The position numbers and the translations under genes were made by a program. A model generated the notes under the pieces. That model did not search any database and had not been told where the DNA came from. It worked only from the letters and a program-made list of their open reading frames with translations. A DNA stretch of 64,000 nucleotides, from contig JAHQIY010000015.1 of the NCBI GenBank assembly GCA_019054805.1, positions 442,001 to 506,000 on the forward strand. The letters run 5' to 3'. Position 1 is the stretch's first letter; each line of letters begins with the position of its first letter. Positions 21,381 through 32,135 of this stretch are shown here, one piece after another. Source of the DNA: Brachionus manjavacas. Lineage: Eukaryota; Rotifera; Eurotatoria; Ploima; Brachionidae.

Positions 21381-22969
21381 AAAAAACGTTAAAATTGAAA
21401 ATTTAAATTAACCATTTTATAATATAATATAACTATTTTTTATTGCATAATTTTACAAATAATGTTATAAACTGTAAAAAAGGTAATTTTCTGTAATAAT
21501 ATTAAATTTTCAGTAAAACTTACATCTTATGATGTTTCTTGTTTCATTCTAAATGCTAAAAATTTATTTTTTATTTTATTCAAAAGATAACTTCATGTTT
21601 CCAAAGAGTTCAACAGAGTTTCAAATGTTCTAAACAAGACTCTGAAATTTTTTTTTCTATTTGATTATTCATTATTTAAATTAAAATTTAATAAAATAAG
21701 ACAAAAAAAATACTGATTATTGGCAAATTGAAGTACTTGATCAACTTTAAATCTAAGATCTAGATTTTAAGATTTGTATTAAAAAAAGTCTTAAATATTA
21801 TTTTTTTTATTTAATAAGAAAAATAAATAAGTTAGTAATATATAGTAATCAATATTTTGAAATTTCAAACATTTATATTAATTTTAAATTTGTCTTTAAA
21901 GATTTCAGATACAGTTTTTTAGAAGAATCAACTCAAGATCTAATGGAAAAAAAATTGTTTTTTTATATTTCAGAGATTAAGCATTTAATCTTTAAATTTA
22001 AAAAGCAAAAATAATATCTCGCTTCATAATTATCATTTAAATTTTAATTAATTAAATTTAAATTTTTAATTTTAAGATCATTAACGGGGTCCAGGGCGGA
22101 ACCCTGGTTCAGGAAAATAGTTTAATTGAGATAAAAGAGAAGTATTTTTTATTTTGTTTATTCGCCTGGAATGGAATTTTTTTCTTTGTTTTTATTTTTA
22201 AAATAATGAATTTTTAATCTGTATTAAGAATACAAAAGGACACGAAAGAATATTTGGCTTTAAAAATAAGCTCATTTTCAATAGCTCACTAAAAGTTGCC
22301 ATTATTATTCGATTTTTTTTGTGCCACTATCTCATGATTAGTTTAATACCAATTTTGGTTTGGTAAAAGAGTATTCAAGTTCAGTTTCTGTAAAATTTAG
22401 CAAAATTTGGTAAATTATACAGCTATGTATGTAGCACCACGTTGCATTCACAGAACTAATTTTGAAATATTTTTTTTTATTTTGTTCTTTTTTTCAAACA
22501 GATAAAAATAAATCTTAAAATAAAAAGTCAAATTAAAGACTTTGTATTTTAAAAAGTTTTCCAAAAAGTCTTAACTTATTGTCGATCTTACATTATCAAA
22601 TTCTTGCAATTATTAGGACTAACCCAAGTCGAAAGGAATTGAAAAGAGTAAATCTATTCAAATTTAGGTGTAAAACATCGAATTTTTTTTGATATTCAAC
22701 TGAAGTCATTTTAAAAATTAAAATTTTTTTTTTATGATTATCTCACGAGTTTTGAAATTTTAAAAGTAAAAGGGTAGTAAGAAGCTTTTTCTTCAATTAC
22801 TTAATTATTATCATTCACTGGATGGTATTTTAGATTATTTTAATTTGTTAAGTTTAATTTCAGAGAATTACAAAATCATCTTTAATTACAGTTTTTTTTT
22901 TAATTCGAATTACAACTTTTTTTATATAATATTATTTTTTTAATAGAGTTACCAGTAAAGAGTTAATTA
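21381..22969. other. AT-rich intergenic with small repeat scraps
   Basis: No gene was found. A perfect GC-rich hairpin CCAGGG-CGGAA-CCCTGG sits at 22091-22107, unusual in this context. A decayed piece of the GGTTTTGTGAA MITE family (words GCACCACGTTGCATTCACAG and AACTAATTTT) lies at about 22425-22475. Confidence 0.5.
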
Positions 22970-23116
22970 CTGTATTCCCTCGTTCGATAATGCTGCACTA
23001 AAAGTTAAGACATGCAAAATAAAAGATTAAATTACAAAAAATTTTAGCATGGGTGAGATGTACTTTGGCGCATTGTCCAAAAGCTGGTAGTTTAGCTTAT
23101 GAATGAGGGAATGCAG
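22970..23116. mobile_element. TA-flanked MITE, ATTCCCTCGTTC family, copy 1 (short)
   Basis: It begins CTGTATTCCCTCGTTCGATA and ends GAGGGAATGCAG, flanked by TA on both sides, consistent with a Tc1/mariner-type target. It keeps the TGCTGCAC terminal word but lacks most of the body present in the copies at 52096-52477 and 63674, so it is an internally deleted copy. Confidence 0.75.
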
Positions 23117-23623
23117 TATAAATTTGGCCTCATTTTAATTAATTCAAGTCTTTTTATTATTTCATGTTTAATATAAATGTTTAAATATTGTTAATAATTA
23201 AAATAATAAATAATTAACATGTATTATTAACATGTTTAAATACATGTTAATAATTTTCATGTCATGTTTCTCTCTTTTTAATTTTTAAAAGTTTTTTTTT
23301 CTCATTCAGTAAAATTTGTTAAATTAATTACATGTTTTTTTCTACCTCATCAATTTAATGATACCAATTTATGTGTGTACTTAGCTTTCAAAGCTCAAGC
23401 TAAATTTATGTATTACACTAAAGTAAATAATAGCGAAAAAAAAAGATTATAAATGAAGTAATCAATTAAGTTTCTGTACAACGTGACAACTTTTATTTTG
23501 AATTTTTGAATAAAGAATTAATCTATTATATTATTTTAACAGATAAATATTTTTATTTGAAATTTTAAAAATAAAACTTAAATAAAATAAAATAAAACGG
23601 ACAAATATAAGAAAAAAAAAAAT

Positions 23624-24556
23624 TTAAAAATCTAATTTTGTTTTAATTGAGAACTTTGGTTTTTTGTTTGCCAATTCGCAAGATTTTGATTTTTTTCGAA
23701 AAAACTTCATGTCTTGCTTATGATCGTTGTCTGACATTGGCATATAAGATCTCGGTTCACAGTGATGGATACTTTCCTCATAAAAACGTTTGTATCCACC
23801 TTCCAAAAGGTAAATTTCTGGATAGAACAAATTTGGATAGTTGTCCTTATTGAGAGATCTATCTCTTTCTCTAAATTCTCTCATCAGTTTAGGTCCTCTT
23901 TCGATTGAGAATTCACAATGAAAAATAATGACCACTGGTTTACCATTAGAACTAGTTAATGGATAGTCAAATAATTGTTGCAATACTTGATCTTTTTGAA
24001 ATGCACTTTTGGCACTGGACACATGACCACCATTGAATTCGTATGGATATCTGGCATCCAGAATAATGTATTCTCCAATTTTGTGCTCATATTTGCCATT
24101 TAATAAATCAACTAGAGTTTTTGGTTCAATGGAAGCCAAATCGTTGTGTCGTGATTTGGCAAGAATTGGTAGTGTATGGGTGCGGGACATGTCTCCAATT
24201 AATTTTTCATTTTGACTTGTGTCTTGTTGATTGAGTCGGAATCGAGAAAATGGCGACTCCAAATATTTATCTGGCAAGTTTGGTTCATTTGTTTGTTTTG
24301 AGCCAAAACTAAATGAATCATCTAAATCGCTGGACTGGCTCATGTCATCCATTTCACTGCCATGTTCAGAAAAGGCACTACCACACGAGTTTTCATCGAT
24401 GTTTTCAATGAACAATTTTCTTGGCTGTGCCATTTGGATCGGAGAGTCCATGCCATCTTGTTCGTCATCAAAAACCAATTGTTTAAATTGCGATTTTTTG
24501 CTCATTTTTGGGGAATCAAACTGCATTTTTCTCTTGATTCTTGAAGATGTGAACAT
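23624..24556 (-). CDS. CDC25: CDC25-type M-phase inducer phosphatase
   Basis: This phosphatase removes inhibitory phosphates from the Thr-Tyr pair of CDKs to trigger cell-cycle transitions. It is a single open frame of 310 codons. A disordered N-terminus of about 145 residues is rich in Ser and acidic residues and has SP sites. The rhodanese-like CDC25 catalytic domain follows. ILDARYPYEFNGGHV is the substrate-loop and CH2A region, and HCEFSIERGPK holds the C-x5-R active site with Cys214. The usual motif has SS where this has SI. YPEIYLLEGGYKRF and the C-terminal CEPRSYMPM helix region are also canonical. ATG 24556 opens the frame. The N-terminus is shorter than in vertebrate paralogues. The CDK2-like kinase 6 kb away is a plausible substrate. 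Confidence 0.95.
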   Translation of the reverse strand: MFTSSRIKRKMQFDSPKMSKKSQFKQLVFDDEQDGMDSPIQMAQPRKLFIENIDENSCGSAFSEHGSEMDDMSQSSDLDDSFSFGSKQTNEPNLPDKYLESPFSRFRLNQQDTSQNEKLIGDMSRTHTLPILAKSRHNDLASIEPKTLVDLLNGKYEHKIGEYIILDARYPYEFNGGHVSSAKSAFQKDQVLQQLFDYPLTSSNGKPVVIIFHCEFSIERGPKLMREFRERDRSLNKDNYPNLFYPEIYLLEGGYKRFYEESIHHCEPRSYMPMSDNDHKQDMKFFRKKSKSCELANKKPKFSIKTKLDF

Positions 24557-26410
24557 TTTTGCTCTATTTATTTTTATATGAGTTTATAATTGTCTATTTT
24601 TTTTAAATGTTTTTTAATTTTCAGAAAAGAAGTATTTAAATAGAAACAGTTGCTAATTTTCTAATTGAATGATACATTTAAGTCATTAACAATGGTCTTA
24701 AATGTTTGCTATTATATAACTTAGTCTTCAAGTTTTTTCTATGAATAGATTCATTTAATTATCGATCATAAATTGTTTAATTAGATTACATGTCTCATTA
24801 GGATGATATTCATTGAATTAATGAAAACTAGATGTGAAACAGGCAAATATTGGCAAGAGATTGTAAAAAAAATTGTGAATTCAGTGCAATAATTACAAAA
24901 TAATAACAGTTTATGGGCGAAAAAGAGATGCTATCAAAATTTATGCTACTGAGAAAACTTTTAAATTTAAATAGGAAATTTACACGCTTGACCAAATGCA
25001 ATACAGCGTGAATTATATCACTGTACGAAATCTACTGAGAGAAAGGCAAACAGAGAGAGAGAGAGAAAAAAGAGAGAGATAATTTACCTAGGGTATTTTT
25101 TTGAAGATGCGCGCTAAGTACTGTTGAAATGCGAATCTTTATTAAAAACAATAAATTGAACAACATTAATAATCCAATCAGGCCAAAATATCGCTGTGAA
25201 CATCCAGCTTCAAAGATGCTTATCATCATCTTCTAATCGTGTTGTATTCCTCAGGATTCTTGTTATTCTATTGTTTATTATTTTTTAAAGTTTTATATCT
25301 TTGTTTGAATTAGCCGTGTTCTTAATGTCAAGATTAGCTTGAGTGCTTTGTGAATTGTGTAATCTGAACAAAATTTTGAAATTTTCGATATCCAGTTTGA
25401 ATGTTTAATGAAAGACTGGCAAACATTTATTAATTGTGACTAGAGGTTTTTACATTTTTTAAATTTTTACAATCTATGTCTTCTTAACTTTCATTTTTTT
25501 TTAGCTTATTTAATTTATTTTGATTTTTTTAATTTATTCTGAAGGAGCCCTAGCTCAGTACAGAAAAAAAATAAATAATTAATTTACATTCAGTTCTGGG
25601 GAGGTATTGGAAATAAGCCTTTTTTTAATAACTAAAAATTATTTTGTGTACATAGTCTCAATAATATTTTGCCTTTATGTGCCAATTTGTTTATTTTTAA
25701 CAAACAAATAAACAAAAAAACACTTTTCTTATATCTTAAGGAGCCCCAAAAAAGGGCTCCTTTTCGTAACTTGTTTTTATTTTTTATTGGAAAAAATTTC
25801 TCTAAAATTTGATCATATCTGACATATCACTTTTTTTAAAATCTTTAAAACCCGATTCTATAAAACAGGCTGCGTTTCGGAACCCATTTTTCATCTATCA
25901 TTTTAGTTAAGGCAACCACTAAAAAATCCTTGATTTTACAAAAGTACCACCTCTTTTTCTAAGTTGGGGAGATATTTCTTTTGAGATAGAAATAGACAAA
26001 AAAGAACAAAAGATTCTTCAATGACAGTAACATGTAGTGGGAGGACGAAGTAATTTTATTCTATTAGTTGTCAGTCTAGTTGAAAAGTAGAAACTAGTTT
26101 ATTTCTAAAATTTATTTTAAGAATAATAATTATATATTTTAAAAAAATTGAATATAAGTTAAAATTTTTTTTAATTTTTATCTAGAGTTCAAAATTAAAT
26201 TTAAATTTGGAATTCAAATAATAAACCGAATGAGTAATAAAACGAAAGATCGATTTTTTTTACCAATAACTTTGAAATAAAAAAATCCAAAATTAACTTT
26301 ACAAAAAAGAGTTAATAGATTTAAATTTTTTTTAAATTGTTAAATTTAATGAATGTGTTTAAAAAATGTTATTTTATATAAAAAGTGGAAAATTTCAAAG
26401 GAAAATTTCA
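24557..26410. other. Upstream region of CDC25 and AT-rich intergenic
   Basis: No gene is supported. A GA-dinucleotide run lies at 25052-25079. A perfect stem AAGGAGCCC/GGGCTCCTT (25738-25762) follows an A-rich region, and a related GAAGGAGCCC word at about 25543 precedes an A-rich tail, resembling retroelement 3' ends. The 65-codon minus frame at 25032-25229 starts with two ATGs and is hydrophobic, but has no homology I recognise. Confidence 0.45.
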
Positions 26411-26772
26411 AGGTTTTGTGAAATTCAGTACAAAATGAAAAAAAGAACAGAAAAAATGTATAAAAATTGAATAACTTTTTTTCTAAAGGTTTAAACTTAG
26501 TTCTGTAAATGCAATATAGTGCAACTTTCTAAGTTGCATCAAATATCAAAGCCTGCTAAATTTGCAGAGTTATGCAGAAATTAAATTTCAATATAATCGA
26601 GCGTGGTGCATTTTGCAGAGATTCTGCACACCATTAGCAGACTTTTACAGTTGATGCAACTTTGAATGTTGCACCATGTTGCGTTTACAGAATTTATTTT
26701 AAACTTTTAGATAAAAAGTTATTAATTTTTTAATACTTTGTTCTGTTCTTTTGTACTGAACTTCACAAAACC
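26411..26772. mobile_element. MITE, GGTTTTGTGAA family, copy 1
   Basis: Left end GGTTTTGTGAAATTCAGTAC and right end GTACTGAACTTCACAAAACC are inverted repeats of about 20 bp with one mismatch. The body carries conserved blocks such as AATCGAGCGTGGTGCATTTT. Full copies occur at 48474-48835 and 51354-51695. The sequence after this copy (26773-26932) also matches that after the 51 kb copy, so the two share an older host sequence or a longer repeat unit. Confidence 0.85.
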
Positions 26773-26974
26773 AACGATCAACCTCTGTTTGCCAAATTTA
26801 GCTGTTTTTTTAACCTCAGTAAAAATGTGTACACCATTTCATAAGATTAACTCTAATATTTTAAATTGAAAAATTTACTGAAAAATTTTATTTTAATTTT
26901 ATAAATGACTTTAAAAAAAATTCAAATAATAATTTTTGAAAATTATTATTTGAATAAAGTTTTTTCAAAGTTTT

Positions 26975-27590
26975 TTGAAATGCTTAATATCAAAAGTAAA
27001 ATAATATGCTTTAAATGAAATCAAAAGTTAGACATAAATTTTTTTAAAAAGCTGGGCTTGTAAAATTTATTCCAAAAGGATCAACATTCAAAGAAGCTTG
27101 GGACAAGACAGCTTACAGCTTAAAAGCAAAAAAAGCTAGAAAATAATATTTTTTTTGTAAATAATGTTTAAATATTAATTTTCAATAAAAAATTAATAGT
27201 TAAACATTATGTATTTTAATTTGTTTAGAAAAAATCGAATGAAATAATAAAAAATCTATTTTTCCTTTCCTGTTGAATTTTTACCATTTTTTACCTTTTT
27301 TACAAGAATTTACTGAAATTTACGTCAATATTTGTCAAAAAAATTTTTTTGTTTTCCTTTATCAAAAATTCAAAAAAAAATTTTTTTCATGAAAATCGTT
27401 TTTTTTCGAGAAATTTTGGAAATTTTTTTTTTCACTGAATTTTACAGTAATTATCGGTATTTTACGATAATTTTCGTTATTTTACGAAAAATACCCTTTT
27501 TTTGATTACCATATTTTACGGTAAATATGGTAAAATATCGTGAATTTACCATATTTTACGGTAAATATGGTAAAATATCGTGAATTTACC
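26975..27590 (+). mobile_element. Repeat element with intact terminal coding exon
   Basis: After an acceptor-like TTTTTTTAAAAAG, positions 27048-27146 encode KAGLVKFIPKGSTFKEAWDK, then TAYSLKAKKARK and a stop. The same exon occurs inverted at 16730-16827 with one stop codon. The 3' half is palindromic TTTACGGTAAATATGGTA-type sequence ending in a 40-bp tandem duplication. It is likely a DNA transposon of unknown family whose upstream exons are not present here. Confidence 0.65.
27508..27587. repeat. Tandem duplication of a 40-bp palindromic unit
   Basis: Two exact 40-bp units, each starting ACCATATTTTACGGTAAATA, stand head to tail at 27508-27547 and 27548-27587. Each unit contains ACCATATTTACCGT-type dyad symmetry. 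The inverted copy at 16.35 kb has one unit. Confidence 0.85.
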
Positions 27591-27808
27591 ATAATAATAA
27601 ATAATAAGGTTTTAATAACTGGAAAATATATCAATGACATTCTATAGTATTAGTAAGAATATTTTTTTTCAAGTAATTCAAACAATTTAAGCTTTAGAGC
27701 AGGAAAAACCTTTTGTAGATTAAATATTGCTTTTTTTTTAAATAACATAAAAGATGAAAATTTATGCAGTTATTTAGTCTTAAATGATGAATGTTTAAAA
27801 AAAAATTT

Positions 27809-27887
27809 GATAGCGGTGGGATTCGAACCCACGCCTGTTACGACTGGTGCCTAAAACCAGCGCCTTAGACCACTCGGCCACGCTACC
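27809..27887 (-). tRNA. tRNA-Leu (anticodon UAG), copy 2
   Basis: All 79 nt are identical to the gene at 20487-20565, including the anticodon loop TTTAGGC. The 3' trailer CAAATTTTTTT (Pol III terminator) is also shared, while the 5' flank is unrelated. It stands just beyond the end of the 27 kb repeat element, so a duplication carrying only the transcribed unit is likely. Confidence 0.95.
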
Positions 27888-28199
27888 CATACTTTTCAGT
27901 TTGTCTCTAAATAAAATTAAAATCTTCAAAGAAAGCAAATTTATATAACAATTATTAAAATAAAAAAATATACAAAATTCATTCAAATATTCATTTTAAA
28001 TACTATTTTAAACAAGATTTCAAAAATATCTGGAAATCATAATTCAATTAGAAGCTAAGCTTATAATATGTAATTCTGAGTATTCGGGAATATAAAATTT
28101 AAAAATGATGTATTTTTTCGTTCAAAAGAATACTAAGAATACATCAAGAATACATGGTCAAAACAACGTTTGTAAGATTAATGTATCAGTTTAAAAAAT

Positions 28200-28378
28200 C
28201 GACAAACAAATGTTCAGTTAGTTCGAAAATATTTGGCCATATTTTTGTTAATAGACATTTAGCAATCTATGTCTATTTTATAATAGTCAAAAAAATCAAG
28301 AACTTGCTGGTCAGTCAGACTTTTGAAATTTGCCCAATTGATTCCTTCACATTTATGAGGAAATCTTTTTTCATCAAC
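28200..28378 (-). pseudogene. Decayed inverted copy of exon 2 of the coiled-coil gene at 32.1 kb
   Basis: The minus strand after an AG acceptor at 28379-28380 reads VDEKRFPHKCEGINWANFKS, then LTDQQVLDFFDYYKIDIDC, a stop, and MSINKNMAKYF. This matches exon 2 of the 32136-32766 gene closely, with a nonsense change and a divergent end. The preceding intronic sequence is also similar, so it arose by DNA duplication and not through a processed mRNA. No copy of the coiled-coil first exon lies upstream of it. Confidence 0.75.
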
Positions 28379-28550
28379 CTTCCAAATCAATTTTAAAATA
28401 AAAATTTAATAAAAAAAATTCCAATAAATTAATGAAAAATTCGATCCTAAAGAGAATCTCAATTGACAAAAATTCTGTGTGATGTTGCCTCTCTAATGCT
28501 TAAGTTAAAAACTCTAATTATTACTTTAATAATAATATAAGTAACAACAA

Positions 28551-28600
28551 GCTAGCAAGCTAGACTTGCAAAGATGGGAAACAGTAGGATCCCATCTATG
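28551..28600 (-). repeat. Copy B of the three-way-junction tail motif
   Basis: Hairpin GCAAG/CTTGC (28555-28569) is followed by an 8-bp stem AGATGGGA/TCCCATCT (28572-28579 with 28590-28597), with loop AACAGTAGGA, then CTATGG. TAATAATAT microsatellite lies to the left. The second stem differs from copy A by compensatory base-pair changes while the loop and CTATGG are kept. Confidence 0.7.
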
Positions 28601-28902
28601 GTTTTTTCATCTTTACTTTTTGATTTATTTTTTATGCAGATTTGTTTTAAAAAGCAGGAACAAAAAAAATCTGAACATGTCAAAAACAAGTCAAAGTATG
28701 GCTTGAACCTAAAATTTATTTTGAAAAAATTACAAGTCAAAACTTTGACTTGTTTGAAAAATTATAATTCATAAATATTTTTTCGTTTTTAGTTCATTAA
28801 TTTACTTTTAAAGAATATAATGAAAAAATGCATTTTTGAAAAATTTATGTTACAATTTTCAAATTTTAAATGACTTAAAATTTTATTTTTTGTTGAATAA
28901 AC

Positions 28903-30135
28903 AAGCTTTAGCTATGGATTAAGAAATATAGAAAATGGAAATGGACGAAATGTCTTAAAATTTAAAATATTGAAATAAAAGTTAACTTTTGTTCATAAAA
29001 AAATATTTAAATCTGAATATAATATTTTTTTCTTAAGGCTTACTTTTAGATTTTTCAAATGGTATACTTGATGCTATGTAGACAGGCTCTATTAAAGAAT
29101 TTGTTGAACCAGTGTTTTTTTGTAAAGCAAAAAGAAAATTTAAGTTTAATGTTGAAATCAACTTGACTTTCTATTTGAAAGATATTAAACAAGTATTAAG
29201 ATACTCAATTTATATTTTGTTCAAAAAAGTTATTGACATATTTGTGAATAAAATTTTCTTTTAGGCTGTATTCGAGCCTTTTTTATTTTTATATTTACAA
29301 AAGACTCTTTAGTCCTTAATTTTCTTAAAATTGAAATTTCGAAAATTAGATTTCAAAATAATTATTTAATAAACATTCAAGATATAAGTATTATTAAATT
29401 TCCTTTTAAGAAATTAAAAGTAATGAAAAATCACCAAAATCCTCTAAATACCGTTATTTTGTCATCTTTACTATTTGCCCATTTTTACATAAATTCTGCT
29501 AAATTTACTTAATTACTTTACTTTTGATAAATTTAAAAATTAAAAAAATCGATTAAAGATAAAGAAATAAATAAAAAAAAAACCATCGAACATTCAAAAA
29601 TTTAATCTGAAACTTTTTTCAAAATTTAAAATCTTTTAATTTTTTAATATTAATATCCTTTGATTCATATTAGCCTGATGGTTTGAAAATTTATCATTTG
29701 ACTCGAGGAATTGGAAAGTTTATTTCGAAAAAAATTTGAAAAACTTTTTTACTAAAAGAGAAAATTTTGTTCAGTAAAATGCTTAATTACAAGCAAATTT
29801 GCTTAATGTAAATTTTAACGAGAAGTAAATTTTCAATATAAATCCTGGATTCCTCTTTACGTATAATTACGAAAATAAGCTTTTTTTTCGTAAATCGTAA
29901 AAGGTTAAAAAAGATTGAAAAACAAAAGAATCTTAAAATTCACCAGGATAATGATCCAAAGCCCACAGCTGCCATTATCTTAGACAATTTAAAAACAAAT
30001 AAAATTTTAATGAGTTAATAAAAATATGACTTTTTTTTCTTTTTTTACCATTTTTTTTTAAATTCAAATTCAAATTTATATTAATTAAAAGGATAAAATT
30101 GAGATCAATTTTTTTAAGGCATAATCAATTTTTAC
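28903..30135 (+). mobile_element. 1.23 kb element with Tc1-like transposase scrap, copy 1
   Basis: This is a near-identical direct copy of 37462-38715 (the second has a 21-bp extra segment). A frame at about 29908-30018 reads KIEKQKNLKI then HQDNDPKPTAAIILDNL, ending in a stop. The QDNDPKHT-like word is the region around the second catalytic Asp of Tc1/mariner transposases (usual form QQDNDPKHTA). The remainder of the transposase is not legible. The copy ends with GGCATAATCAATTTTT shared by both. Confidence 0.75.
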
Positions 30136-30614
30136 TTTACTTTTGATAAATTTAAAAAGAAAAAAGAAATTATCAAAGTTTATATGTGTCTTTTAAGTTA
30201 AAAACTTGATGATTAACAAAACCAAAATTTAAAAAGGTTGCTATGTTCGGAAATTTAAAGTGACAAAATAAAATTTTAAATTTATTTCATAAATTTATAT
30301 CAATTAAATCTTGTTTATGTAAAAATCTTTAATTAAATCTCATTTTTAAATTGAAACTTGAATGATAATTTGCAAAAAATACTTAATTGGAAAATTTTGG
30401 GGTTATGTAATTAATTAAAAATAAAAAAAAACAATTAATAGCATCACATATTTATTTTTAAATAATGAAAAATCTTAATTTAAAAAATAATAGAAAAAAG
30501 AGTACAGACAATAACAGATGCGAAACAGTGAGCCTTAAATTCTAGTATTAAAATGACACTATTTAACAATAAATTAAACCGAGCATAGAAAATTCGTGTT
30601 TACAGAGCACAATA
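30136..30614. other. AT-rich 3' flank of CDK gene
   Basis: No gene was seen. The region presumably contains the 3' UTR of the kinase gene transcribed leftwards. Confidence 0.5.
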
Positions 30615-31575
30615 TCAGAGAAAAGGAGGTTTGATAATTTGAACATTTCTAAAAAATGCATGAGACAAAGCAGCTTTGGCAGTTAATCGATCCTCGGGTC
30701 TAAAAACCAAAAGTCTCTTGAGCAAATCGAGACCTTCTTCGTTCAGTTGAGAATTATGCAAACTCAAGTCCTGGCGCTGCCAATTGGGAAAAGTTGGTTT
30801 AAAGTCTGGTAGTTTGCTGACTCCTGGCCACACTTTTTCATCCGGAGTACCTAAAATTCTAAATATTTGAAACAGTTGATCTATCTCTGAATCTCCTTTA
30901 AATAGTACTCTGTGTGTAGCCATTTCCTTAAATAAAAAAACAACACTGATCTCTTTTTTTGTCTTCAATTATTCAAATTACCGAGAATATTCCAGCTATG
31001 CTCCAAATGTCGACCTCTGTCGAGTAGTATTTGCATCCAAGCAAAATCTCAGGTGCTCTATACCACAGAGTGACCACTTCGTGTGTGAAAGTTCTCACTG
31101 GGACACCAAACGCTCTAGCCAGACCAAAATCAGCAAGTTTTATTAGTCCATCAACGCTTAGGAGCAAATTTTGTGGCTTAAGATCCCTGTGCAAAATTCG
31201 ATGTGTGTGACAATAGGCTATTCCTTGCAGCATTTGAAACAGATATGACTTGACTAAGTTGAGAGGGAGTCCTTGTTTATTTTCGTACAATTCCATGTAT
31301 TTTTTTAAATCCTGATCAAGATACTCGAAGACTAGGAACAGTTTGTTGTCCGTGTGAATGATATCGAGGAGCTTTACAATGTTCAAATGATTGAGTTCTT
31401 TAAGTAGGGAGATTTCGCGTATGGTTGTCGAAGGAACACCATCGGCCTCAGTGTCAAGACGAATGCGCTTGAGTGCAACCATGTCTCCGCTTGCACTGTC
31501 CTTGGCCTTATAAACTACACCATAAGTGCCTTCACCAATTTTTGATATTCCGGTAAAGTTATCCAGACTGGCCAT
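30615..31575 (-). CDS. CDK2: CDK2-like cyclin-dependent kinase
   Basis: This is a Ser/Thr kinase driven by cyclins. Exons 30982-31575 and 30615-30926 join in phase 0 to 301 residues (CDK2 is about 298). Visible are the Gly loop GEGTYG with inhibitory Thr17-Tyr18, the cyclin-binding helix PSTTIRE at 48-54 (canonical PSTAIRE), [17 protein letters not shown], and the T-loop [19 protein letters not shown]. The C-lobe reads [19 protein letters not shown] and RQDLS, which fits CDK2/CDK3 better than CDK1. The segment [12 protein letters not shown] replaces the usual WSLGCIFAEM. ATG 31575 gives MASLDNF; the further upstream in-frame GTG is not a start. Regulation by the nearby CDC25 is expected from known biology. 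Confidence 0.95.
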
Positions 31576-32135
31576 TTTGAGCACAAATAAAGACCATAAG
31601 CAATTTGAAAGTTTTTTAAATTTTTAAATGAATTAGAATTCTAATGAATGTACGCTAAAAATTCAAATTTAAATTAAAGCTGGAAAAAACTAGTATAAAT
31701 ACTAAGCATGTCTACTACTAAAGCAATATATAGCAATATCAATTTAAATTCAATTTTGTTTTTTAATAATTTTAATTTTTTAATATTTTTTTATTTTAAT
31801 TTTTTTATAAACACGAATTAAACTAAAAGTTTAAGTCTATTTTTAAGAGTGTTTTGGTTAACTGATTGAAAGCAAAAATAAAATGATTCTATTTTATTTC
31901 AAACATTTTAGTGTGCCTCTTTCAAGGATATTTATAAAAATCTAATCTACCAAGCTTAAGCTTTTTAAAACTATGTAAGGCTTTAATGAAATATCAAAGC
32001 ATATTTGAACCCTCAAATTATCATTTGTAGTGCATTTCAAATTTTAAATTTAAATTTTGATCCAAGCCTTGAATTTTGATAAGCCTTTTTGATAAGTTTT
32101 TATTACTCCATTTTTGCCAAATTCAAAATTAAAGA
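31576..32135. other. Divergent promoter region between CDK2-like and coiled-coil genes
   Basis: These 560 bp separate two genes transcribed away from each other. I see only AT-rich sequence and no recognisable core elements. Confidence 0.5.

Noticed and set aside
25032..25229. 65-codon hydrophobic minus frame upstream of CDC25
   Set aside because: It runs through a GA microsatellite at its end and has no recognised family or splice partner.
27508..27587. CRISPR-like or regulatory repeat array
   Set aside because: Only two adjacent copies without spacers, located inside a repeat element in a eukaryotic genome.
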